A stretch of DNA of 64,000 nt from Bdellovibrio svalbardensis (GCF_029531655.1 NZ_JANRMI010000002.1:930001-994000), one strand, 5' to 3'. Numbered from the stretch's first letter, positions 16,603-25,290 are shown. Numbers and translations are program-made. The notes: generated from the sequence alone by a model not told the origin.

Positions 16603-17046
16603 TTAGCCTTTTGATTTTAATAGGTAATCAAAAGCCATTGCGTAATTTTTGATTTGTTTCAACATAGCATGCAAGCCATTCGCCCGACTTGGCGAAAGAT
16701 TCCCCTCAAAACCCAGAGCTTTCAAAAACTCCGGAGGCGTCGCTAGAATATCAGAGGGAGACGAGCCCGAATAGACATACAACAAAAGAGCCACTAAGCC
16801 CTTCACGATCAAAGCGTCACTATCCCCCTGCAACTGGATCTGACCCTTGTCGCTCAAAGCCGCATGCAACCACACCTGGGACTGACAACCCTTAACCATG
16901 TTCTGTTCTGTTTTAAATTCTTGAGGCATATCCGCTAAAGCTTTGCCCATCTCGATGATTTTTTTATAGCGATCTTCCCACTGCGTGTAGGCTGAAAAAT
17001 CTGCGATGACTTTGTTTTGGCGTTCCTGGATGGTCAACATATTCAT
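16603..17046 (-). CDS. sufE: SufE-family sulfur acceptor protein
   Basis: A 147-residue SufE protein. The family core 'MVKGCQSQVWLHAAL' carries the Cys that accepts persulfide sulfur from a cysteine desulfurase for Fe-S assembly; 'GDSDALIVKGLVALLLYVYS' and 'LGFEGNLSPSRANGL' are the other conserved segments. The ATG abuts the TAA of the YkgJ-like gene (TAA/ATG), so it is the last gene of a DUF2183-YkgJ-sufE operon. No sufS or sufBCD is in the window; its partner could be the IscS-type enzyme at 42498-43715 or a SufS elsewhere. Confidence 0.92.
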   Translation of the reverse strand: MNMLTIQERQNKVIADFSAYTQWEDRYKKIIEMGKALADMPQEFKTEQNMVKGCQSQVWLHAALSDKGQIQLQGDSDALIVKGLVALLLYVYSGSSPSDILATPPEFLKALGFEGNLSPSRANGLHAMLKQIKNYAMAFDYLLKSKG

Positions 17047-17868
17047 TTACACTTTCAGCGCTAAAGGCAATTGCGGAATCATCTCAAACAAGTCCTCTTC
17101 CAAAGATTGACCTGTTTCACCGAGCATTTCGTGGAAGGATTTTTTATCCAAATTAGCAACAATCTCAAAGGATTTTTTATAAAAACCCTCCTGATCTTCA
17201 TAATACCCGTTCCACAGTTCTCGCGCCTTGCTTTCCGTCATAAACCAGGACTTTTTCTCAGCGGCAGTGCCTTCAAAGCGATTGTGATAATCAAGTAAAG
17301 TCATAACCTGTCGAGGAGAGAAATCCAGCATCACCAATGCTTCTTCCAGCAATGCGAGTTCTACGTACCAAAGATAATTGCTCAATTTTTCCCAAAATTG
17401 CTCACCTTTTTTACCGTATGAACTTTTACAGAAAAAAGTGGTGCAAACCACACCGCGATTTCTCCACACGTTGCAGTTTTGATTTTCTTTATTGAAGTAA
17501 GGACAGAGCCAATCTTCGCGCTGACCAAACTCATGCTCTTCCCGATTATTAAAAGGAACTTGATACGCCACAGGTGCCACCAAACCAATTGGCAGAGCGT
17601 ACTCTCTGCGTGCGATCTTGCCTCTGAATATTTCATGGGCCTTGGTGGATGACTGTTCGTTGAAAATCGCGCCCACCATAAAATTGGGAAGGAAAGGATG
17701 AAAGGTGCAGCATTTCAAATCTTCACGATAATGAATCTTGCCCGTTTCGCGAGGTCTCGCCATCGCGCAAGTATCGCAAGTGGCTTTTTTCTCTTCCGGA
17801 GAGAAATCCAAGATTTCTCTCGGCAACAGGTTTCCGTAAATATGGGGAAGTTGATATTTTAAGTTCAT
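17047..17868 (-). CDS. YkgJ-like cysteine-cluster protein
   Basis: A 273-residue cytoplasmic protein with eight cysteines in a conserved-looking arrangement: C31-x2-C34, C53-C54, then 'CPYFNKENQNCNVWRNRG' and 'VVCTTFFC' (C122, C132, C142, C147). The second half matches the pattern of YkgJ-type Fe-S/zinc-chelating domains (C, about 9 residues, C-x-V-[YW]-x2-R-x3-C-x4-C). The last 110 residues are helical and lack Cys. It shares one base with the DUF2183 stop (TAATG) and abuts sufE, so the three are translationally coupled. Co-occurrence with SufE hints at a bound Fe-S cluster; not proven. Confidence 0.65.
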   Translation of the reverse strand: MNLKYQLPHIYGNLLPREILDFSPEEKKATCDTCAMARPRETGKIHYREDLKCCTFHPFLPNFMVGAIFNEQSSTKAHEIFRGKIARREYALPIGLVAPVAYQVPFNNREEHEFGQREDWLCPYFNKENQNCNVWRNRGVVCTTFFCKSSYGKKGEQFWEKLSNYLWYVELALLEEALVMLDFSPRQVMTLLDYHNRFEGTAAEKKSWFMTESKARELWNGYYEDQEGFYKKSFEIVANLDKKSFHEMLGETGQSLEEDLFEMIPQLPLALKV

Positions 17869-18665
17869 TATTTTTGGCAGCGCTCTTCAAGTCTTTGTTT
17901 TAATTCGGGGAGGTTCGGATATACACCGACATCATCCCATTTCCAAACAAAGTCATTACAGCGCATAAACTTTGGAAAAGCCACTGTGCCAACGTCATAG
18001 TCTTTCTTCTGTTTCAGAATGGCACTCGCAATATTTTCTGCCGTCCAGACAACTGATTCTTCCGCCAGCAACCCAGCCTTCTTCAGCTCGAAAGAAACCT
18101 CAACCGGCGTTACAAACCCCACCTGATCCGCGAAAGGAATTACACCTGCGTCCTCAGAGTCTTTGCTTGAATAGACCAGACGGATGAACTGATAGAAGCG
18201 CACACCTTTCGTTTCGTATTCGCTTTTGATTTGCTCATAAACCTCGGCGTCTTTTTCGCCGTTATCACCAAAGAAAATCACCTTGTCAGGATTTTCGCTG
18301 TTCATGATGGAACGAATCGTAATGAGTTTATGAGTCTCCATACTGAGATTTGTGCGAGGAATGTAAACGCCCGCGGGAAATTTTCCATTACGCAGAAACT
18401 GTTCGTGGGTTCCCTGCATCCACCAAGACGGGGCTCTGGAAACATAGTAAACGGAAAGATCCGGATTGTCTTTTTTGATCAAAGTAAACAACTCCGCCAT
18501 CCCAAGAAAACGACTTTTATCATCAAAGGAATACGAAGCGGCACTGCTGAGGTCTAAAACATTTGCGAGCTTCAGCGTATCATCGACATCGCTCACCAAT
18601 AGAGTCTTAGCCTGTCCAACAGAAAGAAATAGAAAGACGAGCGCAAGAATGGAAATACTTCTCAT
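17868..18665 (-). CDS. Secreted DUF2183 (App1-like) HAD phosphatase, copy 2
   Basis: A 265-residue exported protein (signal peptide residues 1-19, VGQAK). 'TLLVSDVDDTLKLANVLDL' has the DxDxT motif, 'VYYVSRAPSWWMQG' motif II and 'KVIFFGDNGEKDAEVYEQ' motif IV. It is clearly a paralogue of the protein at 13736-14521: same domain order, the shared 'VGFVTPVEV' near the C-terminus, and a terminal Cys. The mature proteins differ enough (perhaps a third identical by eye) to suggest an old duplication with separate substrates. First gene of the operon with the YkgJ-like protein and sufE. CGGAGGG before the ATG is a very strong ribosome-binding site. Confidence 0.85.
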   Translation of the reverse strand: MRSISILALVFLFLSVGQAKTLLVSDVDDTLKLANVLDLSSAASYSFDDKSRFLGMAELFTLIKKDNPDLSVYYVSRAPSWWMQGTHEQFLRNGKFPAGVYIPRTNLSMETHKLITIRSIMNSENPDKVIFFGDNGEKDAEVYEQIKSEYETKGVRFYQFIRLVYSSKDSEDAGVIPFADQVGFVTPVEVSFELKKAGLLAEESVVWTAENIASAILKQKKDYDVGTVAFPKFMRCNDFVWKWDDVGVYPNLPELKQRLEERCQK

Positions 18666-18692
18666 AAAACCCTCCGAGGGAAGGTTCTATAA

Positions 18693-19163
18693 CTAGAGTC
18701 CTTGCTCGTCAAAGCGAATACTGAATTGATTTGGGGTCACTTTGACCTCCAGAGTGCCTTCTGCATTCTGGAAGACTTCGCCACTGCTCGGAAAGAACTG
18801 GGCGGCCAGCTTTTGCGCCATTTCCCCCTCAACTCTCAATGAAGCCGTTTTTAGCCCCAACTGGGCGCTCTTGGAGGGATGTATTAAAAGCATGCAAGTA
18901 TAGCCACCACTGGTGCGATTGGCGCAGATAAAGTCCAAAAACTTAAAGGGAGTTTGCAAAGTTTTTCCGGGCCCTAAAATAGAATCCTGAACCGGGACAT
19001 TCATCGCCTCAAACAACTTCTGCGGCAGCTCGTCGGTAGAGCCGTCATATCCTTGGGCTGCGATATTGATCATAAATTGCTGCCCCAGAAATCGCCCCTG
19101 AGTACGAGCCTGAGACAGACTGCCACTTGTCATAATTAGGATTGCCAGAGCTATTCTTTTCAT
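18693..19163 (-). CDS. Secreted hypothetical protein
   Basis: A 156-residue protein when started at the ATG at 19163, which gives a signal peptide (MKRIALAILIMTSGSLSQA). The frame is open for 32 more codons upstream but that part is polar and would hide the signal peptide. No family is recognised. The mature protein has two Cys ('FICANRTSGGYTCMLLIHP') likely to pair, and beta-rich alternation ('TLEVKVTPNQFSIRFD'). It ends 27 bases before the DUF2183 copy 2 start and could be co-transcribed with that operon. Confidence 0.7.
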   Translation of the reverse strand: MKRIALAILIMTSGSLSQARTQGRFLGQQFMINIAAQGYDGSTDELPQKLFEAMNVPVQDSILGPGKTLQTPFKFLDFICANRTSGGYTCMLLIHPSKSAQLGLKTASLRVEGEMAQKLAAQFFPSSGEVFQNAEGTLEVKVTPNQFSIRFDEQGL

Positions 19164-19387
19164 GGAGTTGAGCCTAACAGGGGCGTCCATTAATTCAACA
19201 GGGGCGTTACACTTTCTGTCTTCTGTCAGCCTCATAACGGGACTGTTTTTATGGCTCACTTTGAGATGGAATTGCCTAGTTATATTAGATACTTGCGACG
19301 CTAAAGGCCTGGCATGTTGCCCACAATCTGGCCCGCGCTTTGCTCTCTTGTAAAGGTAACAGACAGAAACCTTTCAAAGGGGGACCT

Positions 19388-19651
19388 ATGAAAACATTTA
19401 TCGCCATCGCAATCTTCGCTTTCTCTTGCAGCTCATTCGCTTGGACTTCACATGATCCGGCAGCTAAAGAATATTCTTTCAAGTTCCGCATGGCTGGCCA
19501 AACTTTGGAGCTCAAACAAAATGCAGGAAGTTATGAAGAAGCATATGAGAGAGCGGCTCAACAATGTTTTAACTTCTTTAAAGGTCCTGGCAAAGTTTCT
19601 GAAAACCGCGGTCTTGATATTATCGACGTCTGCGCAAATCCTCGCTCATAA
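19388..19651 (+). CDS. Small secreted hypothetical protein
   Basis: An 87-residue protein with a signal peptide (MKTFIAIAIFAFSCSSFAW). AAAGGGGGA five bases before the ATG at 19388 decides the start over the longer open frame from 19340. The mature 69 residues ('SHDPAAKEYSFKFRMAGQTL' onward) contain two Cys, at 'AAQQCFNFF' and 'DVCANPRS', and an 'SYEEAYERAAQQ' helix. No known family or function. A terminator follows at 19706. Confidence 0.75.
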   Translation: MKTFIAIAIFAFSCSSFAWTSHDPAAKEYSFKFRMAGQTLELKQNAGSYEEAYERAAQQCFNFFKGPGKVSENRGLDIIDVCANPRS

Positions 19652-19705
19652 TCTGCTGACACCCCAGCTTCGCTGGTAAAATGACTTGAAGCATAAGTTC
19701 CACTG

Positions 19706-19736
19706 AAAGCCCCTTCCCCCGAGGGGCTTTTTGTTT
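19706..19736 (+). terminator. Rho-independent terminator
   Basis: Arms AAAGCCCC and GGGGCTTT with a 9-base loop, followed by TTGTTTT. Ends the 87-residue secreted protein gene. Confidence 0.9.
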
Positions 19737-19756
19737 TAATCTAGTGCGGAAACATT

Positions 19757-19769
19757 ACTTCGACGAAGT
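19757..19769. repeat. Short palindrome of the CGACGAAGT type (family D)
   Basis: ACTTCG-A-CGAAGT is a perfect 13-base palindrome followed by CGGAGTGTG. The same words recur at 51471-51487 (CTCCAACTTCGTCGGAG). It lies just upstream of the 64-residue gene. Confidence 0.5.
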
Positions 19770-19797
19770 CGGAGTGTGTCCAGTAAAGGTGGTTTTA

Positions 19798-19992
19798 ATG
19801 GGAATTCTAAAATCCATTGGTGAGTTTTTAGTTGGTAAAGATCCAGATATCTTCGATGAAAAGGGAAATGTTTCCCACAAACTTCCAAAGAAAAAATGGG
19901 AAGCTTGGCACAATCGCACTAAGACAGATCCACAAAATAACTGGAGAAACCACACTGGAATCTCTGGTGCGAATAAAAAGAAAACCAATTAG
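19798..19992 (+). CDS. Small hypothetical protein
   Basis: A 64-residue soluble, basic protein. AAAGGTGG precedes the ATG at 19798, so I reject the longer frame from 19744, which runs through a palindrome. 'SIGEFLVGKDPDIFDEKGNV' and 'LPKKKWEAWHNRTKTDPQNN' are followed by 'WRNHTGISGANKKKTN'. The first helix may be amphipathic. No family recognised. A strong terminator follows at 20055, so it forms its own short transcript between two terminators. Confidence 0.68.
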   Translation: MGILKSIGEFLVGKDPDIFDEKGNVSHKLPKKKWEAWHNRTKTDPQNNWRNHTGISGANKKKTN

Positions 19993-20054
19993 TCCCTTGC
20001 TCTAGCACAACTAGAGCGTTCACAGATAACTCTGATCAACCTCAGAGTACGACG

Positions 20055-20084
20055 AAAAAACCCACTGCCAGCAGTGGGTTTTTT
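20055..20084 (+). terminator. Rho-independent terminator
   Basis: Arms AAAAAACCCACTGC and GCAGTGGGTTTTTT with a CA turn. It ends the 64-residue gene just before the MFS gene start, so the MFS gene needs its own promoter or read-through. Confidence 0.95.
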
Positions 20085-20106
20085 GCTTAATACGATTGAA
20101 GAATTT

Positions 20107-21306
20107 ATGTCATCCTCACTTTCTACAAATTCACCGTCTACAAACTCCAAGCAACTCTCCCCGACAACTGTTTGGATCATGGCCATTGCCACTGGGCTCA
20201 GCGTCGCGAATCTTTACTACAACCAACCTCTCCTGGCAGATCTTCAAGCCAGCTTTGGTATCACCGTTAAAGAAGTCGGTATCATTCCAACTCTGACCCA
20301 AGTGGGCTACGCCTTGGGAATGCTCTTTCTAGTTCCCTTGGGGGATATGTTTGAAAAACGCAAACTGATCGTCATCACATCCCTTTTGGTGACGATAGCC
20401 TTATTGATCGCAGCGACAGCACAAAGTCTGCTCACGATGGCCATTGCCAGCCTTCTCATTGGTCTCATGACCATGACTCCTCAGCTGATTCTTCCTTTTG
20501 CCGCCCACCTCGCAGAAGCGAAAACACGCGGTAAAGTCATTGGCATCATCATGGCGGGGCTCCTTATCGGAATCTTACTCTCCCGAACCTTGAGTGGATT
20601 TGTTGGCTCCATCTTTGGCTGGAGAGCGGTGTTCTATTTTGCCAGCGCGCTCATGATGGTTCTTGCTGCAGGTCTTTATTTCATCCTACCCTCCAGCGAG
20701 GTTTCATTCTCTGGATCTTATGGAAAACTTTTAAAATCCATTTGGACGATCGTGAAAGAGGAACCCACTCTTCGCCAATCCTCCCTTATCGGTGCGATGA
20801 TTTTTGGTATCTTTAGTTCGATCTGGGCCACTTTGATATTTGTTCTTTCCGCACCTCATTTCGGTTACGGAGCGAAGGAAGTGGGATTGTTCGGGCTTCT
20901 CGGAGCAGCCGGAGCCGCAGCCGCTCCTTTAATGGGAAGAGTCTCTGACAAAAAAGGACCGCGCTATGGTCTTGGCTTAGGATTGGTCGTAATAGCATTT
21001 TCTGTTTTGATTCTCTTTTTCTCCGGAAAAAGCATGTTGGGTTTGATTTTAGGAATCTTTATTATGGATTTCGGACTGCAAGCGGCCCACGTCTCAAACC
21101 AAACACGCATCTTTGCTTTACGCGAAGATGCACGCAGCCGCATCAACACAGTCTATATGTTCACTTACTTCATGGGCGGGGCGATGGGCTCACTCTTGGG
21201 ATCTTTCGCCTGGAATACGGGTGAATGGACGGGTGTTTCTATTTTGTGCGCAATTCTTTCAGCACTCAGTCTGTTTACTTTTTGGCTGGGAAGAAAAACA
21301 GCTTAA
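20107..21306 (+). CDS. Major facilitator superfamily transporter
   Basis: A 399-residue inner-membrane protein with 12 hydrophobic segments. The N-terminal half shows 'LSVANLYYNQPLLADLQASF' and 'VPLGDMFEKRKLIVI', the MFS loop 2-3 motif G-D-x3-R/K-[KR], and the sixth-seventh helix loop is long and charged. It resembles the drug/sugar exporter branch. The substrate cannot be read. I start it at the ATG at 20107; the frame is open back to 20074, but that codon lies inside the terminator stem. Convergent with glnD, 12 bases apart. Confidence 0.88.
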   Translation: MSSSLSTNSPSTNSKQLSPTTVWIMAIATGLSVANLYYNQPLLADLQASFGITVKEVGIIPTLTQVGYALGMLFLVPLGDMFEKRKLIVITSLLVTIALLIAATAQSLLTMAIASLLIGLMTMTPQLILPFAAHLAEAKTRGKVIGIIMAGLLIGILLSRTLSGFVGSIFGWRAVFYFASALMMVLAAGLYFILPSSEVSFSGSYGKLLKSIWTIVKEEPTLRQSSLIGAMIFGIFSSIWATLIFVLSAPHFGYGAKEVGLFGLLGAAGAAAAPLMGRVSDKKGPRYGLGLGLVVIAFSVLILFFSGKSMLGLILGIFIMDFGLQAAHVSNQTRIFALREDARSRINTVYMFTYFMGGAMGSLLGSFAWNTGEWTGVSILCAILSALSLFTFWLGRKTA

Positions 21307-21318
21307 ATCCCTGCCGAC

Positions 21319-23670
21319 TTAAGCTTCGATTTTGAAGGTGTCCCTTAGAGACTGAATCAAAAGGGACGCCTCTTCCTGTTTTCTATCCTGAGCTTTTACA
21401 AAGAAGATATCATCCACTTGGCGTCCCCAAGTATGAACTCGCGCGGACTTAATACTCACGCCAGCATCACTTAAAGACTTGGCTGCCACCGCCAGCAATC
21501 CTGATTGATCGGGACCTTTAAAGCTAATCACCCATTCTTTTTCGTCAGCGCTCACAAGCTGAATTGAATCAAACCTCACTGTTGGAAGCACAGTTGAAAC
21601 TGCCGTTGGAACTGTTTTTTGATTCTTCAGTTGGGAACTTTTTAAAATCTGCGATAGCTGTTGCAGATTTTTTTGTGTCGTTACCTGAAACCAGTCATAA
21701 ACACCCACCTTGGGAAGAGTATGAATAGAGGCATGACGAACCCCTAAGCCCAAGGAATATAATTGCGCCACATAATCTGCCAGGATGCCCTTGCGATCAT
21801 AACGATCATGGAAGCGAATCCAAATCTCCCCTTTGCGAGTTTTTAAAATCTTCGGAGCCAGGCTTTCTGAGCTTTGCTCAGCCGCCTTAAGATCTTCCAC
21901 CAAATCCTTCATCGAAAGACTTTCCACTAAAACGGCTCCCAGCTCTTCATAAATTTCTTCCGAGATCTGCAGATGCTTCTTCTTTTTCAAAGAATAGAAA
22001 TCGAAATAACCCTGGGCTTTCTTGGAGCTTAGACTTTCTACCAAGTCTTTCAAAAGCTTTGCTTTCCATTCATTCCAAGCTTCAGGATTCGTCGCACGAA
22101 TATCAATGGCTGTAAACAAAGCCAGACGATACAAACGCGCCGACTCGACACCTTTGTCTTTGAGATCCTGCCAGACTTTGGGGTCCTTCATGTTTTTTCG
22201 AAAAGCTGCTTGAGAAAGTTCCAGATGGTTCTTCACCATCCAGGAAACATCGTCAGTAAACGCTTTGGAAAAACCAAAGGCTTTGAAATCGCGCTCAACA
22301 ATCAAGGTCCCGGCCTCAGAATGCTCCGAAGCTTCCAAACCTTTTGCGAGATCATGATACAGGCAAGACCAGGAAAGGACTTTCCAATCATATGCCGTCA
22401 GATGCCCATGCAAAAATTTAAGTGGGCCCAACTCTTTTGGTTTGGAGTAAAGACGCTTGGCTTCGCGGCAAGCCTGCATAATATGGGAATCCGCCGTAAA
22501 GCGATGATATTGGTCATGCTGAACATAGCCAACCAAACGAGAAATTTCCGGGACTAATTTATCAATCAAACGGGATCGGAAAACACTCACCAGAACTTCA
22601 TCAGAAGTCTTAACTGAAAGAACGTCTTCCAATAGTTTTCCGCGACTTCGCGCGGTCTTTTTGATTTGTGCATCAGAATAGAAATCATCCAAATGTTCAC
22701 GGACTTTTTTCTGAACCAAAACACTGGAATTCTTATGTAACTCTTCGTAAAGATCTTCCGATTTTTTAAATTCAGTTCGCTCGATCTTTTTTAATTTCTC
22801 TTCAGAACTTTCCGCAACTTCAACAATCCAATCAGAAAAGAAATGCACCCGTGAAAGACCACGCTGCAGTCCACGCATGAAGTCCTTGTGAGTTTTAAAA
22901 CCCATCCATTTTGCAAGTTCAAATTGTGTGGAGCTTGAAAGAATATCACCGTGTCCCTCCAGATGAAGCTTCTGGCGAAGGCACAACAGGTAGTTGCGAT
23001 AGTAGTTCAAAACATTCAAGGCATGCCCAGGATTCACAAACTTTTCAGCGAATAGTTCATAGATCTGCAAACCTTGCTCAAGATCCCGCAAGCCCCCTGG
23101 GCCATACTTAATATTTGGTTCCAGATAGTTGGTGATAGAATCAAAACGCTTTTCGCGATTCTTGCGTTCCTCTTGAACTGCTTTCAAAAGTACTCTGCGA
23201 AAATGTTTCTTTTTCGCCCAGATTAATTTTTGCTGTTCAAAAAGTTTTTTCGCCCCCTCTGGGGTCAAGGGGCGAGCCTTTAGCAAGGCCAAGATATCAA
23301 AGGCTTCGACATTCTCAGTCCAGTCGTCAGGATTCTTTGGCATGCGATAACGCAGCTTCAGACCAGACTCTTGAACTTGATCGACAAAGATTTTTACCTT
23401 TTCTTCAGCGCCACAAAATAAAACATCGATATCTGATTTAGGACTGAGCTCTCCACGCGCCCAGGAGCCCAGCATAATGGGATGGGCTTCCCGCCATCCA
23501 GGAATAGCCTGCAGACGCTCCTCAAGCTTCACACCCAACCAATGCGAAAAGCTTTCCGACGAAAAGCAGAACACCTGACGAACATCTCCATCAGGTGTCA
23601 TCAGCGGCGGAGTTAATATCTCAGCCGCTTGAGAAAATTGTTCTGTGGTCAGAAAAGACTTATGAGCCAT
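21319..23670 (-). CDS. glnD: Bifunctional uridylyltransferase/uridylyl-removing enzyme (PII)
   Basis: A 783-residue GlnD. Nucleotidyltransferase domain: 'GSWARGELSPKSDIDVLFC' (about residues 67-85) with G-S and D-x-D metal ligands, then 'NIKYGPGGLRDLEQGLQ'. The HD domain (about 395-530) has 'YRLSH..H' style ligands: 'TADSHIMQACREAKRLY' and 'CLYHDLAKGLEASEHSEAG'. Two ACT domains end the protein ('IWIRFHDRYDRKGILADYV' and 'VISFKGPDQSGLLAVAAKSL'). It modifies PII in response to glutamine, linking nitrogen status to metabolism. GGAG precedes the ATG. No glnB or glnA is in the window. Confidence 0.93.
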   Translation of the reverse strand: MAHKSFLTTEQFSQAAEILTPPLMTPDGDVRQVFCFSSESFSHWLGVKLEERLQAIPGWREAHPIMLGSWARGELSPKSDIDVLFCGAEEKVKIFVDQVQESGLKLRYRMPKNPDDWTENVEAFDILALLKARPLTPEGAKKLFEQQKLIWAKKKHFRRVLLKAVQEERKNREKRFDSITNYLEPNIKYGPGGLRDLEQGLQIYELFAEKFVNPGHALNVLNYYRNYLLCLRQKLHLEGHGDILSSSTQFELAKWMGFKTHKDFMRGLQRGLSRVHFFSDWIVEVAESSEEKLKKIERTEFKKSEDLYEELHKNSSVLVQKKVREHLDDFYSDAQIKKTARSRGKLLEDVLSVKTSDEVLVSVFRSRLIDKLVPEISRLVGYVQHDQYHRFTADSHIMQACREAKRLYSKPKELGPLKFLHGHLTAYDWKVLSWSCLYHDLAKGLEASEHSEAGTLIVERDFKAFGFSKAFTDDVSWMVKNHLELSQAAFRKNMKDPKVWQDLKDKGVESARLYRLALFTAIDIRATNPEAWNEWKAKLLKDLVESLSSKKAQGYFDFYSLKKKKHLQISEEIYEELGAVLVESLSMKDLVEDLKAAEQSSESLAPKILKTRKGEIWIRFHDRYDRKGILADYVAQLYSLGLGVRHASIHTLPKVGVYDWFQVTTQKNLQQLSQILKSSQLKNQKTVPTAVSTVLPTVRFDSIQLVSADEKEWVISFKGPDQSGLLAVAAKSLSDAGVSIKSARVHTWGRQVDDIFFVKAQDRKQEEASLLIQSLRDTFKIEA

Positions 23671-23719
23671 CGCATCTCCGTAATATAAGGATGCTTTAAC
23701 TTAAGAACAGATTCAAGCT

Positions 23720-25225
23720 CTAGCGATGTTCGCCATGAGTGGGTGGACGACGAGGATAAATTCCATCCGGACGCAAAGCGAAGTGCAGGAAGCTGGGATT
23801 AGACTCTTTGTATTCCTTCAAGTCCAACTCGCGCAACTGATTGACAGCGGCTCTTAATTGCCCGTTCGTCATAGGTCTTTTGAATTTTGCAATATAAGCA
23901 AGATCTTGCTTATCAAGGCGCTCCAATAGAGATTGCCCTACTTGATTTAACACCAACATCACTCCCAGCGTTTTCTTTGGCAACGCAGGATCCAGATCCG
24001 GAGAGCCCGTGAGCTTTTTCACCAGCGGCCATAAACGAGTCGTTCGCGTCGGCAAGATGATATTCTTGGCAATAAATGACTTCGGAGTATCGTGAAACTT
24101 ATATCCCATTTCATCCATCCAACGAACCATCTCAGACAAAATAGCATCCTTGTGGCGAGAATCGCGAAGTAAACGATAGTCGCGCCAATCCAAAACAAGT
24201 TCAAAGCGCGGATCCACTTCCAAATCGTCAGGGGTGATCAAACTGCCATTTTTCAAATTCAATTTATCTAAAAAGTCTTTGCTGTTCATTTTCAGATTTG
24301 CCGGTTGAGCCGGAGTCAATACCGCCCCATTCGAGGCTTTGTCATAGGCCGAACGAGCCACCTCAACACAGGACATCTTCGAATAGTCTTTAAAGTTCAT
24401 AAAATAATCATAGGGAACGCGCGCTTTGGCACTTTCCATCGCAAAGCCCGCGGCCTTTTCACCTAACACCCGGTCTTTAGGGCGAAGAACCAAAAGACGT
24501 GCATTTTCATTTTTAAGGGCAAAATCCATTTGGTATTTATCAACGCCGACACCAATGTATGATTCAATGGTATTTAATTTTTTCGTCATCGGCTCTTGAC
24601 TTACAAAAACCACATGGCTGAATTGAGATTTATTGTCACTGATTTGAGAGATGATCGCACTGAAGAATGAAACTCCGCGCGCCAGCATCAAGTCCCCAGA
24701 GTAAAACTGAAACTTTTCGTCATCCACATCGGGGCGTACGCTGTAAGGCGCATAGGCTTTGCGATCATAAATAGGTATCGCCTGTTTTTGAAACTCTAAC
24801 TTGGAGGGGTCCAAGGCTTGCGCTTTATAGGCAAACTCCCCCAAATAGTCGTCTTGATCATGCATGCGGTGAAACAATTCGCGAACTTGCAACTGACATT
24901 GCGGACTGACTTCAGAAAGGCGCGCATGAAGTTGCAAGCGCATTTGCCATAAAGCTGAAATCAAATTGGCGGCCTCTTTTTGTAACTCTTCATTGCTATA
25001 CAAGTTGAAATCCAATGACTCCACTTTGCTGGCAATGGCTGAATAGACGGGACCGCAATTTGAGGGAGTGAAAGAGCTACTGCGAACAAAACCGGTATAT
25101 TCCGAAAGGGATTTTCCGAAATCAACCAGGCTTGGTACTTGAACGGAAGCCACTTCGCGTGATGTCTTACTCACGCAACTTGCAAGAATCAAAAAGATTA
25201 TGGCCGCGACTGCATTAGACTTCAT
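23720..25225 (-). CDS. YiiX-like permuted papain-fold lipoprotein
   Basis: A 501-residue lipoprotein: 'IFLILASC' is a lipobox with the acylated C17. Residues 175-300 match the YiiX/permuted NlpC-P60 amidase pattern: 'FYSGDLMLARG' (G177-D178), 'KSQFSHVVFVS' (H204), 'VPYDYFMNF' and 'KMSCVEVARSAYD' (C286). The order His before Cys is the permuted arrangement of this family, whose members cut peptide or amide bonds in cell wall or lipoprotein substrates. The helical first 150 and last 170 residues are not recognised. Its ribosome-binding site GGAGGG sits in a long hairpin (25232-25280). Separate from glnD by 49 bases. Confidence 0.78.
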   Translation of the reverse strand: MKSNAVAAIIFLILASCVSKTSREVASVQVPSLVDFGKSLSEYTGFVRSSSFTPSNCGPVYSAIASKVESLDFNLYSNEELQKEAANLISALWQMRLQLHARLSEVSPQCQLQVRELFHRMHDQDDYLGEFAYKAQALDPSKLEFQKQAIPIYDRKAYAPYSVRPDVDDEKFQFYSGDLMLARGVSFFSAIISQISDNKSQFSHVVFVSQEPMTKKLNTIESYIGVGVDKYQMDFALKNENARLLVLRPKDRVLGEKAAGFAMESAKARVPYDYFMNFKDYSKMSCVEVARSAYDKASNGAVLTPAQPANLKMNSKDFLDKLNLKNGSLITPDDLEVDPRFELVLDWRDYRLLRDSRHKDAILSEMVRWMDEMGYKFHDTPKSFIAKNIILPTRTTRLWPLVKKLTGSPDLDPALPKKTLGVMLVLNQVGQSLLERLDKQDLAYIAKFKRPMTNGQLRAAVNQLRELDLKEYKESNPSFLHFALRPDGIYPRRPPTHGEHR

Positions 25226-25290
25226 AAAAAACCCTCCGAGATAAACCGAAATACATCGAGTACTATTCGGATTCGGAGGGCTTTAAATAC
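25226..25290 (-). promoter_or_regulatory. SD-sequestering hairpin with U-tract before the YiiX-like lipoprotein
   Basis: On the minus strand, CCCTCCGA (25280-25273) can pair with TCGGAGGG (25239-25232), with an inner CCGAA/TTCGG pair around a loop. The 3' arm is the ribosome-binding site and six U residues follow before the ATG at 25225. This is both an intrinsic-terminator-like structure and a block to translation initiation, so it could act as an attenuator or RNA switch. Pairing was found by eye, not by folding. Confidence 0.6.
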
